Shown here piece by piece: positions 39,880 to 50,186 of a stretch of DNA of 56,891 bases. The DNA is from an uncultured Paraprevotella sp. (GTDB lineage Bacteria > Bacteroidota > Bacteroidia > Bacteroidales > Bacteroidaceae), in the NCBI GenBank assembly GCA_900546665.1, contig URDY01000018.1, positions 1 to 56,891 on the forward strand, read 5' to 3'. The notes under the pieces are model-generated. The model saw only the letters and a program-made list of their open reading frames with translations, had not been told where the DNA came from and searched no databases. A program made the translations under genes and the position numbers. Positions within the stretch are counted from its first letter, which is position 1. Each line of letters opens with the position of its first letter.

Positions 39880-41880
39880 ATGGCCCTACACAGTCAAAAC
39901 AACCTGCCATACAGGCATCTGACCAACAAAGAAATAGAACAACTTCAACGTCAAGGCTGCTCAGCCAGCGACTGGTCTCTAATCGAAGTACACCCGGACA
40001 TTCTAGTGGATTTTATTCATCACGTACGTTTTTCCAGCTGGAACAAAATAGGATGTTTCCATTCAGCCATCATTCTATCAGACGGTTTGTCGCTTCACAG
40101 TGGTATTTACAACGCCACATTACACCAGACCCATATAGGTAGCAATACGCTCATTTACAATAACACTGGATATATTTCCAATTACGACATAGAAGATGAC
40201 TGTATCCTCATGGACACCGGAATCATCTCCACAGAAGGCCAAACATCTTGCGGACAAGGTACAGAAATTACCGTATTGAATGAGACCGGAGGCCGTGAAG
40301 TGATCATCCACGACAAGCTGTCCTCGCATGAAGCTTATCTGCAAGCCATGTACAGGCACGACAAATCGCTTACTGCACATCTAAGAACATTGGTTTCCAC
40401 ATACGCTGAAAGCCAAACCAGCACCAGAGGGTATATCGGTCATCACGCCACTATTATCAGATGCAGTAAAATCAGAAACACCCGTATTGACAGTTACTGC
40501 CGTCTCGAAGGATGTCAAAGTCTGGACAACGGCACAGTATGCAGTTCCAAAGAGTCACCCAGCCATATTGGAGAAAATGTAATCTGCAAAGATTTTATTA
40601 TACAGGATGGTTGCCATATTTCCGACGGTTGTCAGATCACACGTTGCTATATAGGACAATCCAGCATTGTCGGACACGGTTTTTCAGTTTCCGACAGTTA
40701 TATCGGCTGCAACTGTCAACTGGAGAATGGAGAAGCCTGCGCAATCTTTGCAGGTCCATATACTGTCAGCCATCATAAATCTACGTTATTAATTGGCGGC
40801 TATTTTTCATTTATGAATGCCGGCTCGGGAACCAACCAAAGCAACCACATGTATAAGCTCGGCCCCAGCCATCAGGGGATTCTGGAAAGAGGATGCAAGA
40901 CTGCTTCCGGTTCTTATGTCCTGTGGCCACTGCGTGCAGGTGCCTTTTCCCTGATTATGGGACATTTCACCTCACATGTTGATACACAGGACTTCCCGTT
41001 TTCTTATTTAATCGAAGAACAAGGCCGACATTATCTCGTTCCGGCTATTGCACTACGCAATGTTGGCACAGCCAGAGATATCCGGAAATGGCCGGCCAGA
41101 GACCGTCGTAATCCACAGTATCGCCAACTCGACCAGCTTGTTCTGGAAGCTTATTCTCCCTATACCATGGGAAAGATACGTCGTGGCATCAATAACCTGA
41201 AAACGCTCCTGGCACAAGCCGGACCTGATACAGACAGAATAGAATACCAGTCTCTGACCATTAAGACAGACGCCGCCCGAAAGGGAATCTCACTCTACGA
41301 AGCCATTATGGATTTGTTTTTGGGCGAACAAGTCATCAACAAACTCAGAGAACTGAATATCCGTTCGGCAACAGAAACCGTCATCGCCATGAATGTCCCA
41401 CAAATATCCCATACCGAATGGTATGATGCCGGTGGCCTCATCCTTCCACGGGAAACAATGACGGATCTGATATCCCGAATCAAGCATGAAAACGTAAAGT
41501 CTCTGGAAGAGCTTACACAAGAATGGCAAAACATAAGGTCATCTTATGACCAACAGAAATGGGAATGGACATGGACAATCCTTCATAAACAATACCCTGT
41601 CACTCATTCCGCAAGAGAGGAATTCTTTACCCCCATCCTCAACCGTTACCAGAATGCGGTATCATTACTGACACAAGCCATCATACAAGACGCCGGCAAA
41701 GAATTTGATGCCCAAACACGCATCGGATTCGGTATTGACAGCACATCCCATACCGCAGACAAAGATTTTCTTCACGTCAGAGGAGATCTGGAAAACAACA
41801 CATTCGTTCGGGACCTGCAAGATGAATGTAGCAGAAAAACCGAAGAATCCGCTTATTGGCTCCATATTATCACTGAATAG
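39880..41880 (+). CDS. DUF4954 family protein, left-handed beta-helix
   Basis: 666 residues, no signal peptide. After a short helical N-terminus (ready-made LTNKEIEQLQRQGC), residues ~60-320 are hexapeptide-type turns (HIGSNTLIYNNTGYIS, YIGQSSIVGHGFSVSDSYIG). These resemble nucleotidyl- and acyl-transferase beta-helices. A helical C-terminal half (~400-640) follows. The family is confined largely to Bacteroidota and uncharacterised; a transferase acting on a sugar nucleotide is a guess from the fold. The start ATGGCCCTACACAG lies downstream of the small RNA unit. The next gene begins 12 nt after the stop. Confidence 0.8.
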   Translation: MALHSQNNLPYRHLTNKEIEQLQRQGCSASDWSLIEVHPDILVDFIHHVRFSSWNKIGCFHSAIILSDGLSLHSGIYNATLHQTHIGSNTLIYNNTGYISNYDIEDDCILMDTGIISTEGQTSCGQGTEITVLNETGGREVIIHDKLSSHEAYLQAMYRHDKSLTAHLRTLVSTYAESQTSTRGYIGHHATIIRCSKIRNTRIDSYCRLEGCQSLDNGTVCSSKESPSHIGENVICKDFIIQDGCHISDGCQITRCYIGQSSIVGHGFSVSDSYIGCNCQLENGEACAIFAGPYTVSHHKSTLLIGGYFSFMNAGSGTNQSNHMYKLGPSHQGILERGCKTASGSYVLWPLRAGAFSLIMGHFTSHVDTQDFPFSYLIEEQGRHYLVPAIALRNVGTARDIRKWPARDRRNPQYRQLDQLVLEAYSPYTMGKIRRGINNLKTLLAQAGPDTDRIEYQSLTIKTDAARKGISLYEAIMDLFLGEQVINKLRELNIRSATETVIAMNVPQISHTEWYDAGGLILPRETMTDLISRIKHENVKSLEELTQEWQNIRSSYDQQKWEWTWTILHKQYPVTHSAREEFFTPILNRYQNAVSLLTQAIIQDAGKEFDAQTRIGFGIDSTSHTADKDFLHVRGDLENNTFVRDLQDECSRKTEESAYWLHIITE

Positions 41881-41892
41881 ATCTTAACGTTT

Positions 41893-42969
41893 ATGCTTAT
41901 GAAAGTCTTCAAATCATCAACCCACCATCAGCAAGGCCCGATCCTGTCAACTCTGACTGTTTTTTTCATTCTGACATGGACCTTCTACACAGGCTATTAC
42001 GGAGACGTTCTCTACATCGCCCAGCAATACAGCTTCTTTTCAACGGACCTGACCGTCATGGGCAACGTTTGGAATCACACTTATGGCATATTATGGATGA
42101 TAGGTCGCGCATTATTACAACTTTGCTATTTCCCATGGTTAGGCGGCCTGGTTCTGGCTCTCATACTGACCCTTATTTCATGGCTGTTCGGCTATGTATG
42201 CAAGCTCAGAGGATCGCTTTGTTACCTGCGATTCATCCCTTCCATCATCTATTCCTTCGTCATCGTCTTTAAAGGGTTTGATATCTATTATCAGGCAGAA
42301 ACCGGTGCCATTATGGGTATACCGTTCTGTATGCTGTTTATCCTGATCTGTCAAGGTATTTTTGTCCGTTCATTCAGCAAGAAGCCGATGCCTCCTTTGT
42401 TCAGACGTCCGTCAGATGAAAAGATATGGGATAATTGGAAAGCCAATATCCTGATTGTGTTATCACTTGCCTTTCTCCTGTTTTTCAATGAATGGCAAAG
42501 GCCATACGTCAGACCGACAGCGCGCATGCAACGTCTTCTGCAGGAAAAGGACTGGAAAGGCATGCAATCGACCGCCGAGAGCAGCAATATGGGTTACAGT
42601 ACCATTGCGGCATACTATGCCATAGCCAGAATGGGAGATTTCAACGATGTGCCTCAAGTCCCCATAGAAATTTTACCCAAGCCATCCCATTCCATTTATC
42701 TTCACGACAGGAATGGCAATCCTGATGCCGGCAGAAATTATTTTCTCACAGACTACTGTATTGTTTCCGGACAGAATGAAGTAGCTTACGCTCTTGCCCA
42801 ATCTCACCTCAAGGCCGACGGCCCATCTGCTTATTTACTGAAAAGAATGGTCTGGCTCTGTCTCAGATTAAAAAAAGAAAAGGAAGCCAGACATTATATG
42901 AATATGCTCTGTCTGTTACCGTTCGAAAAGGACTTTATCACTGAATTTCATTCACTGGTCGATGAATAA
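41893..42969 (+). CDS. Polytopic membrane protein of unknown function (possibly DUF6057)
   Basis: 358 residues. Membrane helices lie at ~17-38, ~65-100 (two, separated by a short loop around CYFPWLGG), ~110-125, ~135-155 and ~185-200. A soluble C-terminal domain (~200-358) follows, with helical repeats that look TPR-like (GYSTIAAYYAIARMG, AYALAQSHLKADGPSAYLLKR, EARHYMNMLCLLP). It may belong to the DUF6057 group of Bacteroides membrane proteins; that is from memory and unverified. It is cotranscribed with DUF4954, so the two probably act in the same envelope process. The first two residues include a second possible start (Met3). Confidence 0.65.
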   Translation: MLMKVFKSSTHHQQGPILSTLTVFFILTWTFYTGYYGDVLYIAQQYSFFSTDLTVMGNVWNHTYGILWMIGRALLQLCYFPWLGGLVLALILTLISWLFGYVCKLRGSLCYLRFIPSIIYSFVIVFKGFDIYYQAETGAIMGIPFCMLFILICQGIFVRSFSKKPMPPLFRRPSDEKIWDNWKANILIVLSLAFLLFFNEWQRPYVRPTARMQRLLQEKDWKGMQSTAESSNMGYSTIAAYYAIARMGDFNDVPQVPIEILPKPSHSIYLHDRNGNPDAGRNYFLTDYCIVSGQNEVAYALAQSHLKADGPSAYLLKRMVWLCLRLKKEKEARHYMNMLCLLPFEKDFITEFHSLVDE

Positions 42970-43019
42970 AAAAAGAGAGCTGCTTTTAAATCTTAAATGA
43001 TAAAAAAACAGCCCTCTTT
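42968..43019 (+). terminator. Probable terminator of the DUF4954 operon
   Basis: AAAGAGAGCTGCTTTT pairs imperfectly with AAAAACAGCCCTCTTT around a 14-nt AT-rich loop, starting right at the stop codon and followed by TATA-rich sequence. The mismatched stem makes it less certain than the others. Confidence 0.5.
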
Positions 43020-43156
43020 ATACCCAACACGACCACTCCGTTTCCATGACTCAGATTCATTTCATATACCACAAAACGAAGAATGGTCGTATTTGTCTGA
43101 TTAGTCAATATTCAAACCTGCATCATGATGACAAAGCAAGATCCTTTCGTTGTCAT

Positions 43157-45673
43157 TTATAACCCCTGCTCCTTCACCTGAATCTGAAGTTCCGCCGGTT
43201 TCAGTCCTTTTGCAGAGGCTTTTATACGGATCTGTCCCGACCCTCCTGTCTCCGCAATAATGGCAGTCATCTGACCATTGAAAAGATGCATTTCCGGCAC
43301 ATGGAAAGCATCCAGACAGGTTGGATCACCATTGGCACCGGCTTTATATTTTCCCTTCCCTTTGACTGAAAAACGCACCAGATGGGAAGCGTCCGGACAC
43401 AAACGGCCTTCTTTGTCCACAACCCTTACGGTTACAAACGCCAGGTCCTCATCCCGCAAAGATGAGTTCAGAACTTTCTGATCTGTCAATAGCTCCAGTT
43501 TATAAGGCTTGCCGGCTGTCTGGATCTCAGTTTCCATCCTCTTTACACCTTTTTCATCATAAGCCACCGCTTTCACGGTTCCTGGTTCATATCGGGTATC
43601 CATCCACATCAACCGGTATCTTTTCTGACGGGCCAGACTTTTCCGGGCCTCATCATTCTCTGTCGAATCCAAAGTGACAGAAAAATCCTTGGACCGTACA
43701 CCCTGACTTTTCCCGTTGATAAACAGTTCTACTGTCGGATAGCTGGAATATACGAAAACAGGTGTAATCTCTCCTTCCCGACCAGGCCATGTCCAATGAG
43801 GCAGAATATGAAGGGTCTCTTCCTTTTTATTCCACAAGCTCCTGTACAGGTAATACCGGTCCTTAGGCAAATAAGCCAGGTCTATTATACCGAACAACGA
43901 AGAATGGCTCGGCCAGTTACTGTAATAGGGAGTCGGTTCACCCAAGTAATCAAAACCGGTCCACACAAATTCACCCATATCATAAGGCAATGATTCATAC
44001 ATGATAAAATTATCTTCGGGCAAATCACTCCATGAACAATGCTCCAGATCATAAGAAGAAGCCTGATGGTCATCATACATCGCCATCGAACGGCGCTCCA
44101 CAGGAAACTTATATACCCCACGCGAACTGACCGTCGATGCCGTTTCTGTTCCCAAGATGACCCTTTGCGGCAACTTCTGATAAGCCATCCTGTATTTATG
44201 CGGACGGTAATTGAATCCGGGAATATCCAGTACCGCCGCCACATGGGTGTTAATGGCCGACTCCACACGATCCATTCCCATCGTACATGGTCGCGTCGGA
44301 TCTTCTCTGTGCATGATCTGCTGAATCATATAACAGAGTTTACCTCCAATTGCCGTACCCTGATCGGGCACCTCATTACCGATACACCACATGACGACAC
44401 TTGGAGAGTTACGGTACCGGCGTACCATGTTCACCAGATCCTTTTCAACCCATTCATCAAACTCTTTATGATAACCGTTTGCCATCTTGGCCGTAGCCCA
44501 TTCGTCAAAAGTCTCAACCATCAGCAGCATCCCCATTTCATCACAAGCCTTGACCAGTTCCGGCGAAGGCATATTATGTGAGGTCCGGTAAGCATTGCTA
44601 CCCATATCTTTAAGCATTTTCAGTCGATAGCGAATGGCCGATTCATTCACTGCAGTACCCAATGGTCCTAAATCATGGTGGTTACACGTACCGTGGAATA
44701 CCAGCTTCTTCCCGTTCAGGAAGAAACCTTCATCCGGTCGGACCTCAATGGAGCGGATACCGAAAGCTGTTTGATCACAATCCGTCTGCTTACCCTGATA
44801 ATAGATTTCTGTCTCCACCTGATACAGTTCAGGATGATCACAATCCCACAACCTCGGAGAAGTGACGACAAACTGCTGTTCAAACCTGGCTTCATCATAT
44901 CGTGACAGAGTCTGACGCTGTTCACCGACCTTTTTCCCATCAGGATCCTTTAATATTGTTCTGATTTCCACATCAGAAGGATCAATATTTCCAAGCTCTT
45001 CCAATTCCGTACTCACACATACCTTGGCAAAATCATCCCTTACTACCGGAGTCGTGACACTAGTGCCCCAAGTCTTGACAGATACCGGCCCTGTAACAAC
45101 CAGATGCACATTCCGATAAAGACCAGCTCCCGGATACCAACGGGACGATTCCGGTTTATTTTCCAGACGTACTGCCAGCAGATTGCTCTGTCCCGGCTTC
45201 AACAAGTCTGTCACATCAAAATAAAAACTGTTATAACCATACGGCCAGTATCCGGCCTTTTGGCCGTTTACAAAGACTTGTGCATGACTCATCGCACCGT
45301 CAAACACCAGTATGGCCTTTTTCCCAGATTCAAAATCCGGTGCTTCAAAACGCAATCTATACCAGCCAGTGCCTACAAACGGCAGACCTCCGGTACGGCC
45401 CGACTGGTTTTGGGCTTCTTTCTGCCCATCCTGTTCTATGGCCATAAACTGCTTGTCATTATTAGCATCAAAAGGACCGTATATGGCCCAATCATGGGGG
45501 ACTGTCACCGATTCCCAAGACCGATCATCCAGTTCTGGTTGACTAAACAAGGCATTATCCTCTCTAGTAAACCGCCAGCCGTCACGCAACAAAGAAACCG
45601 AACGAGGAGCTCCGGACAAAGTTGTGACGAATATGCCCCAAAGCAGGAGTATATTCAAAAATAACCTATACAT
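43157..45673 (-). CDS. Secreted glycoside hydrolase family 2 (beta-galactosidase-like)
   Basis: 838 residues. The signal peptide ends near LSGAP (~19-23). A sugar-binding jelly roll (~25-195), an Ig-like domain (~200-310) and a TIM barrel (~312-600) follow. Acid/base Glu434 (VMWCIGNEVPDQ) and nucleophile Glu510 (VILGTETAS) are in place, as is NHHDLGPLG. The C-terminal DUF4982-like and Ig-like domains extend to the end. Family members cleave beta-galactosides, beta-mannosides or beta-glucuronides; the exact substrate cannot be read off. It is monocistronic, with no SusCD pair nearby, so it is not part of a polysaccharide utilisation locus in this window. Confidence 0.9.
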   Translation of the reverse strand: MYRLFLNILLLWGIFVTTLSGAPRSVSLLRDGWRFTREDNALFSQPELDDRSWESVTVPHDWAIYGPFDANNDKQFMAIEQDGQKEAQNQSGRTGGLPFVGTGWYRLRFEAPDFESGKKAILVFDGAMSHAQVFVNGQKAGYWPYGYNSFYFDVTDLLKPGQSNLLAVRLENKPESSRWYPGAGLYRNVHLVVTGPVSVKTWGTSVTTPVVRDDFAKVCVSTELEELGNIDPSDVEIRTILKDPDGKKVGEQRQTLSRYDEARFEQQFVVTSPRLWDCDHPELYQVETEIYYQGKQTDCDQTAFGIRSIEVRPDEGFFLNGKKLVFHGTCNHHDLGPLGTAVNESAIRYRLKMLKDMGSNAYRTSHNMPSPELVKACDEMGMLLMVETFDEWATAKMANGYHKEFDEWVEKDLVNMVRRYRNSPSVVMWCIGNEVPDQGTAIGGKLCYMIQQIMHREDPTRPCTMGMDRVESAINTHVAAVLDIPGFNYRPHKYRMAYQKLPQRVILGTETASTVSSRGVYKFPVERRSMAMYDDHQASSYDLEHCSWSDLPEDNFIMYESLPYDMGEFVWTGFDYLGEPTPYYSNWPSHSSLFGIIDLAYLPKDRYYLYRSLWNKKEETLHILPHWTWPGREGEITPVFVYSSYPTVELFINGKSQGVRSKDFSVTLDSTENDEARKSLARQKRYRLMWMDTRYEPGTVKAVAYDEKGVKRMETEIQTAGKPYKLELLTDQKVLNSSLRDEDLAFVTVRVVDKEGRLCPDASHLVRFSVKGKGKYKAGANGDPTCLDAFHVPEMHLFNGQMTAIIAETGGSGQIRIKASAKGLKPAELQIQVKEQGL

Positions 45674-45701
45674 ATTGATTAGATTTAAGATTATAGAAAG
45701 A

Positions 45702-45727
45702 CAGAATACACGTTTCCATGTATTCTG
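45702..45727 (-). terminator. Probable terminator of glmM
   Basis: On the minus strand CAGAATACA pairs with TGTATTCTG (9 bp) around an 8-nt loop, followed by TCTTTCT. It lies 17 nt past the glmM stop. Confidence 0.5.
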
Positions 45728-45744
45728 CCGTGATATTGTTACAT

Positions 45745-47133
45745 TTATTTGGTAAAGCTGTAAACCACATCCATGATTTTCTTGCCTAATTCATCAGCTG
45801 CTTCCATTGTGGATGCTTCTGAATAGACACGGATAATCGGTTCGGTATTACTCTTGCGCAAATGAACCCATTTGTCCGGAAAATCAATTTTAACGCCATC
45901 TATATCATTGACTTCTTCGTCCTTGTACATTTCCTTCACCTTCACCAGAATGGCATCCACATCTGTTTCAGGAGTCAGATCAATACGGTTCTTGGCTATA
46001 TAATAAGCCGGATAAGAAGCCCTCAATTCGCTGGCTTTCACACCCTTCTTGGACAGATAGCTCAGAATCAGCGCGATACCGACCAACGCGTCACGGCCAT
46101 AATGCGCTTCAGGATATATCACTCCACCATTGCCTTCGCCTCCGATCACCGCATTCATTTCTTTCATTTTGGCCACCACATTCACCTCGCCCACAGCAGA
46201 AGCATAATAATGACCGCCATACTGTCTTGTCACGTCGCGTAAAGCACGTGTTGAACTCAGATTGGAAACGGTATTACCCGGCGTATGTTGCAATACATAG
46301 TCAGCAGCAGTCACCAAAGTATATTCCTCGCCATACATGGTACCGTCCTCGCAAAACATAGCCAGACGGTCTACATCAGGGTCAACAACGAAAGCGATAT
46401 CATGTTCTCCCTTCTGCATCAATGCCTTTATGGCCGTAAGGTTCTTTTCCAACGGTTCGGGATTATGCTGGAAATCACCGGTAGGTTCGGTATACAACCC
46501 CGTCACAGTCTCCACACCCAGTTGTTCAAGCAACTGCGGCAAAATAACACCTCCAACGGAATTGACACAATCGATTGCTACCTTAAAATGAGCATTCCGG
46601 ATGGCCTCGGTATCAACCAGTGCCAGATTCTTGACCAGATCGATATGCTTCTGCGCATAACTGTCATTCTTGGTATAATGTCCCAGATGATCCACGTCTG
46701 CATACTCAAAATCTTCAGCCTCAGCAATACGCAACACTTCATTGCCTTCTTCGCTGTTCAGGAATTCCCCCTGTGCATTCAGCAGTTTCAAAGCATTCCA
46801 CATACGCGGATTGTGTGAAGCAGTCAAAATGATACCGCCACAGGCTCCTTCCATTGTCACGGCCAGCTCTGTCGTAGGAGTTGAAGCCAAGCCGATGTCA
46901 ACCACATCAAATCCCATACCCATCAGTGTACCGCAAACCACATTTCTTACCATTTCACCTGAGATGCGGGCATCACGTCCTACTACGATTTTATTACTTT
47001 CGGTCGTTCCGCGACGACGTATCAAAGTCGCATACGCAGAAGTAAACTTGACGATATCCAACGGATTCAGCGTATCCCCAGCCTTACCGCCTATCGTGCC
47101 TCGAATTCCCGATATTGATTTAATCAGTGTCAT
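45745..47133 (-). CDS. glmM: Phosphoglucosamine mutase
   Basis: 462 residues, alpha-D-phosphohexomutase fold. The phosphoserine loop TASHNP (Ser106), the metal loop DPDVDRLAMF, the sugar loop GEGNGGVIYP and the phosphate-binding RKSNTEPIIRVY are all present. The short N-terminal ISGIRGTIGG is also typical. It makes glucosamine-1-phosphate for peptidoglycan and LPS. Related phosphomannomutases share every motif, so substrate assignment rests on overall resemblance to Bacteroidota GlmM. A -7 box (complement of CAAAGTTA, 47162-47169) lies 29 bp upstream. Confidence 0.87.
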   Translation of the reverse strand: MTLIKSISGIRGTIGGKAGDTLNPLDIVKFTSAYATLIRRRGTTESNKIVVGRDARISGEMVRNVVCGTLMGMGFDVVDIGLASTPTTELAVTMEGACGGIILTASHNPRMWNALKLLNAQGEFLNSEEGNEVLRIAEAEDFEYADVDHLGHYTKNDSYAQKHIDLVKNLALVDTEAIRNAHFKVAIDCVNSVGGVILPQLLEQLGVETVTGLYTEPTGDFQHNPEPLEKNLTAIKALMQKGEHDIAFVVDPDVDRLAMFCEDGTMYGEEYTLVTAADYVLQHTPGNTVSNLSSTRALRDVTRQYGGHYYASAVGEVNVVAKMKEMNAVIGGEGNGGVIYPEAHYGRDALVGIALILSYLSKKGVKASELRASYPAYYIAKNRIDLTPETDVDAILVKVKEMYKDEEVNDIDGVKIDFPDKWVHLRKSNTEPIIRVYSEASTMEAADELGKKIMDVVYSFTK

Positions 47134-47244
47134 AAAACAAATTTTATCTATTTAATTAAAGCAAAGTTAAGAAAAAAGCGATTTTAAAGAGAGAAAAGAC
47201 CATTTATTTTTCCATAAAAAAAGAGTGTGTTCTTATTTTTATAT

Positions 47245-47252
47245 TACTTTTG
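47245..47252 (+). promoter_or_regulatory. -7 box of the MG2-like exported protein gene
   Basis: TACTTTTG, 22 nt before the ATG at 47275. It supports that start over longer in-frame alternatives, because they would lie upstream of the transcription start. Confidence 0.55.
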
Positions 47253-47274
47253 CAGGATAAGAACAAGTTTAGCC

Positions 47275-50160
47275 ATGAAATCAATACTTTCATTATTAAT
47301 GCTTGCCCTGCTTCCAAGTCACTTACTATGGGGACAAAACCCTCCAACTTCAAATAAGACCGCAAAAGACTGGGCTACTCAAGTTGAAAAATTCGGAAAA
47401 GGACTTCCTCAGGAAAAAGTCTTTCTCCACATTGACAATACATGTTATTTCGTCGGAGACACTATCTGGTATAAAGGTTATGTAACCCGTACGGACCGCA
47501 ATACGCTGACAGATTTAAGTCGTATCCTGTATGTAGAATTATTCACGCCCGACGGATACCTCGTCGAACGGCAACAGCTCAAACTTCAAAACGGAACCGC
47601 ATACGGTGCCTTCAAACTTCAGGATTCACTTTATGCCGGCTACTACGAACTGCGTGCATACACACGTTGGATGCTCAATTTCGGTGTAACCGAACGCAAG
47701 CACGCCTGGTGGTCGGAAGGCATGTTCTACAACAAATCCATGGCCGCCGCCTTCTTCCGCGACTATGACAAACTTTATTCCCGCGTTTTTCCGGTTTTCA
47801 ACAAGCCTGAAAAAGAAGGTGAATACATCAAGAACATGACTGTCCGCCCCCTGCAACGTTATTTTAAGACCAAGGAAGGCAAACCCGAACTCAGCATCCG
47901 TTTTTATCCGGAAGGAGGCCGACTCATTGCCGGACATCCCTGCCGGGTAGCTTTTGAAGCCAACACCGCTGAAGGAGAACATCTGAAAAACATCACTCTG
48001 TCCATTGTTGAAGACAAGAAGCAAATCGTCACGACTGCTCCCGTCATCCATCGCGGACGAGGTTCCTTCATTATCCCGGAAGTCAAGGCCGGATGCAAAT
48101 ACAAAGCAACACTTGAATACAACGGATATCAGTATGACATCAACCTGCCTGAAACGGAGACTGAAGGCTGCAACATGCAAATCACATCCACACCGCAAAC
48201 ACTGGTGGCTGATATTTACGCCGGTATGCTGCCCGATACACAAAACCAGATGGGAATCCAAGTAATGCATCAGGGTATAACCGTAGCCTATCAGGACATT
48301 ACGGTTGCCAATGGAGGAACCGCCCATGTTGAAATCCCCATTGACCAGCTCCCCACAGGTGTCAATCAGGTGACTTTATTCGACAACAACGGCAGAATTT
48401 ATGCCGACAGGCTTTACTTTGTCAACCATCATGACTATGATGCTCCCTTGCTGACCGTAGAAGGTATCGAAAAGCAATACGAACCATTCGCACCCATCCA
48501 GCTCAAATTGCGTCTTACACCGGAAGCCACGAACCAGACCAACCTTTCACTGTCTGTCCGTGACCATGCCTCTGACGAACGTATTTATGACAACGGCAAC
48601 ATGCTTACGGAAATGCTCCTGTCCAGTGAACTGAAAGGATTCGTAGAGGCTCCGGCCTACTATTTCGAACGGGACGACAGCACCCACCGCGCCGCCCTCG
48701 ACCTGCTCATGATGGTTCAGGGATGGCGACGTTATAACTGGCAGGAAATGGCCGGTGTGCAGAAATTCAATCTGATGTGGCTTCCTGAAAAGAACCAGAC
48801 CATTGCCGGATGTGTCAATAAGACCATTTCCCTGGACGTAGATCCGGAATATGATACCGACCGCATCTGGGAAGAGCGGGACGAGATTCTTTCATCAACC
48901 CTCTCACACGAGGAACAGTCTAACAATTCAGGAAATCCCTATACGGAAAGTGAATCCGTATATCAGCCAGCCAACCAAAGCAAGAATCCAGACATTCCGA
49001 ATCCCAACAGCAGAAAAGGAGCACAGACATTGCAGGAACGCTACGGCACCCAGATAGGCAACCTGAAAAAGGAAGTCAACGTCCTGGCTACATACACTCA
49101 AAACACGGATATCGTTGAACGCATGCAAAAGACCCTGAATGGTACATTCTATATGGAAACACCCGTATTCTACGATAAATGTATTCTTTTTCTGTCTGCT
49201 GCAGATACGACTCTGACCGTAGAGGAAATCGCCAAGCGCCAACAAAAGGACTTTCAGGACGAGGAAAGTTATCCGGACTATTATGTCAAACTTAACCGAT
49301 TTTACCCGGTTTTCGTACAACCATACAGTTTCTACCACGATGCCATGCCACTCATTTCGGATGAAAATCCGAACATGAACAGCAGTAACACATTCTCCGA
49401 CAGAGTGTTGAACAATGTAACCATCGGCAACAAGCGTCATGGTTTGAGAGCCGTAGACTTCAGCAAGCCTGCCATGGTCATTGATGCGTACGAAGCATTC
49501 AACCTTACCGCAGACTACGGACTGAACGCCGGTACTTATGACTGGCAAAACTTCTCACGCCAGTTTGCCATGGCATTCGTAAGCGATATGGGAATGGACC
49601 GGCAATATTTCATCCAGGACCGTTACAACGGCAAAGCCGTCAACTTCAGGAATTCGTCTACCACATCCAACAAACATCAGGATGGAATCAATATCGAAAC
49701 CATCAAGATTCCGGAAGTCCTTAAAGGTGGCAAAGCATATATTGACGCATTCCATAAACTGAAAAACCTGGACGTCATAAAACTATATACCTCATACGCA
49801 CCACGTGAACACGGCAGCAAGCAATACAGCCAAAGCAACCAGCCTGATATCATCATCGACTACCAGCGATTCGCAGACGACGCTTATCAGCCGACCTACC
49901 GTGACCGTCGTTATATCCTTAAAGGATTCAATGTATGCGAGGATTTCTACAATCCGGACTATAGTCAAAAACCACTTCCGGACACCAAGGACTACCGACG
50001 TACCCTGTATTGGAACCCGAACGTGCAGTTCAACGAAAACGGAGAGGCTGACATCCTGTTCTATAACAATGCCAAGAAAACGGTAATCAGTCTGAATGCA
50101 GAAGGACTGACCCCGGACGGACACCCCGTTACTGCAGAATATAATGATTTCCATCCTTAA
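47275..50160 (+). CDS. Large exported MG2-like/carboxypeptidase-regulatory-like protein
   Basis: 961 residues from the ATG at 47275 (signal peptide MKSILSLLMLALLPSHLLWG). Early on it has EKVFLHIDNTCYFVGDTIWYKGYV, then YVELFTPDGYLVERQQLKL and AGYYELRAYTRW. This is the MG2 (alpha-2-macroglobulin-like) beta-sandwich pattern that recurs in big Bacteroidota envelope proteins, sometimes with a TonB-plug-like tail. More Ig-like repeats follow (~200-420). A disordered, Asn/Ser-rich segment lies at ~560-600. No thioester motif (CxEQ) was seen, so it is not a true protease trap. It is probably periplasmic or outer-membrane bound. nhaA follows 26 nt later. Confidence 0.7.
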   Translation: MKSILSLLMLALLPSHLLWGQNPPTSNKTAKDWATQVEKFGKGLPQEKVFLHIDNTCYFVGDTIWYKGYVTRTDRNTLTDLSRILYVELFTPDGYLVERQQLKLQNGTAYGAFKLQDSLYAGYYELRAYTRWMLNFGVTERKHAWWSEGMFYNKSMAAAFFRDYDKLYSRVFPVFNKPEKEGEYIKNMTVRPLQRYFKTKEGKPELSIRFYPEGGRLIAGHPCRVAFEANTAEGEHLKNITLSIVEDKKQIVTTAPVIHRGRGSFIIPEVKAGCKYKATLEYNGYQYDINLPETETEGCNMQITSTPQTLVADIYAGMLPDTQNQMGIQVMHQGITVAYQDITVANGGTAHVEIPIDQLPTGVNQVTLFDNNGRIYADRLYFVNHHDYDAPLLTVEGIEKQYEPFAPIQLKLRLTPEATNQTNLSLSVRDHASDERIYDNGNMLTEMLLSSELKGFVEAPAYYFERDDSTHRAALDLLMMVQGWRRYNWQEMAGVQKFNLMWLPEKNQTIAGCVNKTISLDVDPEYDTDRIWEERDEILSSTLSHEEQSNNSGNPYTESESVYQPANQSKNPDIPNPNSRKGAQTLQERYGTQIGNLKKEVNVLATYTQNTDIVERMQKTLNGTFYMETPVFYDKCILFLSAADTTLTVEEIAKRQQKDFQDEESYPDYYVKLNRFYPVFVQPYSFYHDAMPLISDENPNMNSSNTFSDRVLNNVTIGNKRHGLRAVDFSKPAMVIDAYEAFNLTADYGLNAGTYDWQNFSRQFAMAFVSDMGMDRQYFIQDRYNGKAVNFRNSSTTSNKHQDGINIETIKIPEVLKGGKAYIDAFHKLKNLDVIKLYTSYAPREHGSKQYSQSNQPDIIIDYQRFADDAYQPTYRDRRYILKGFNVCEDFYNPDYSQKPLPDTKDYRRTLYWNPNVQFNENGEADILFYNNAKKTVISLNAEGLTPDGHPVTAEYNDFHP

Positions 50161-50186
50161 TCAATCACCTTAAAAAATCCTTTTCC

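Noticed and set aside
47626..48327. 233-codon minus-strand ORF
   Set aside because: Fully antisense to the MG2-like exported protein, whose frame has a signal peptide, promoter and domain pattern.
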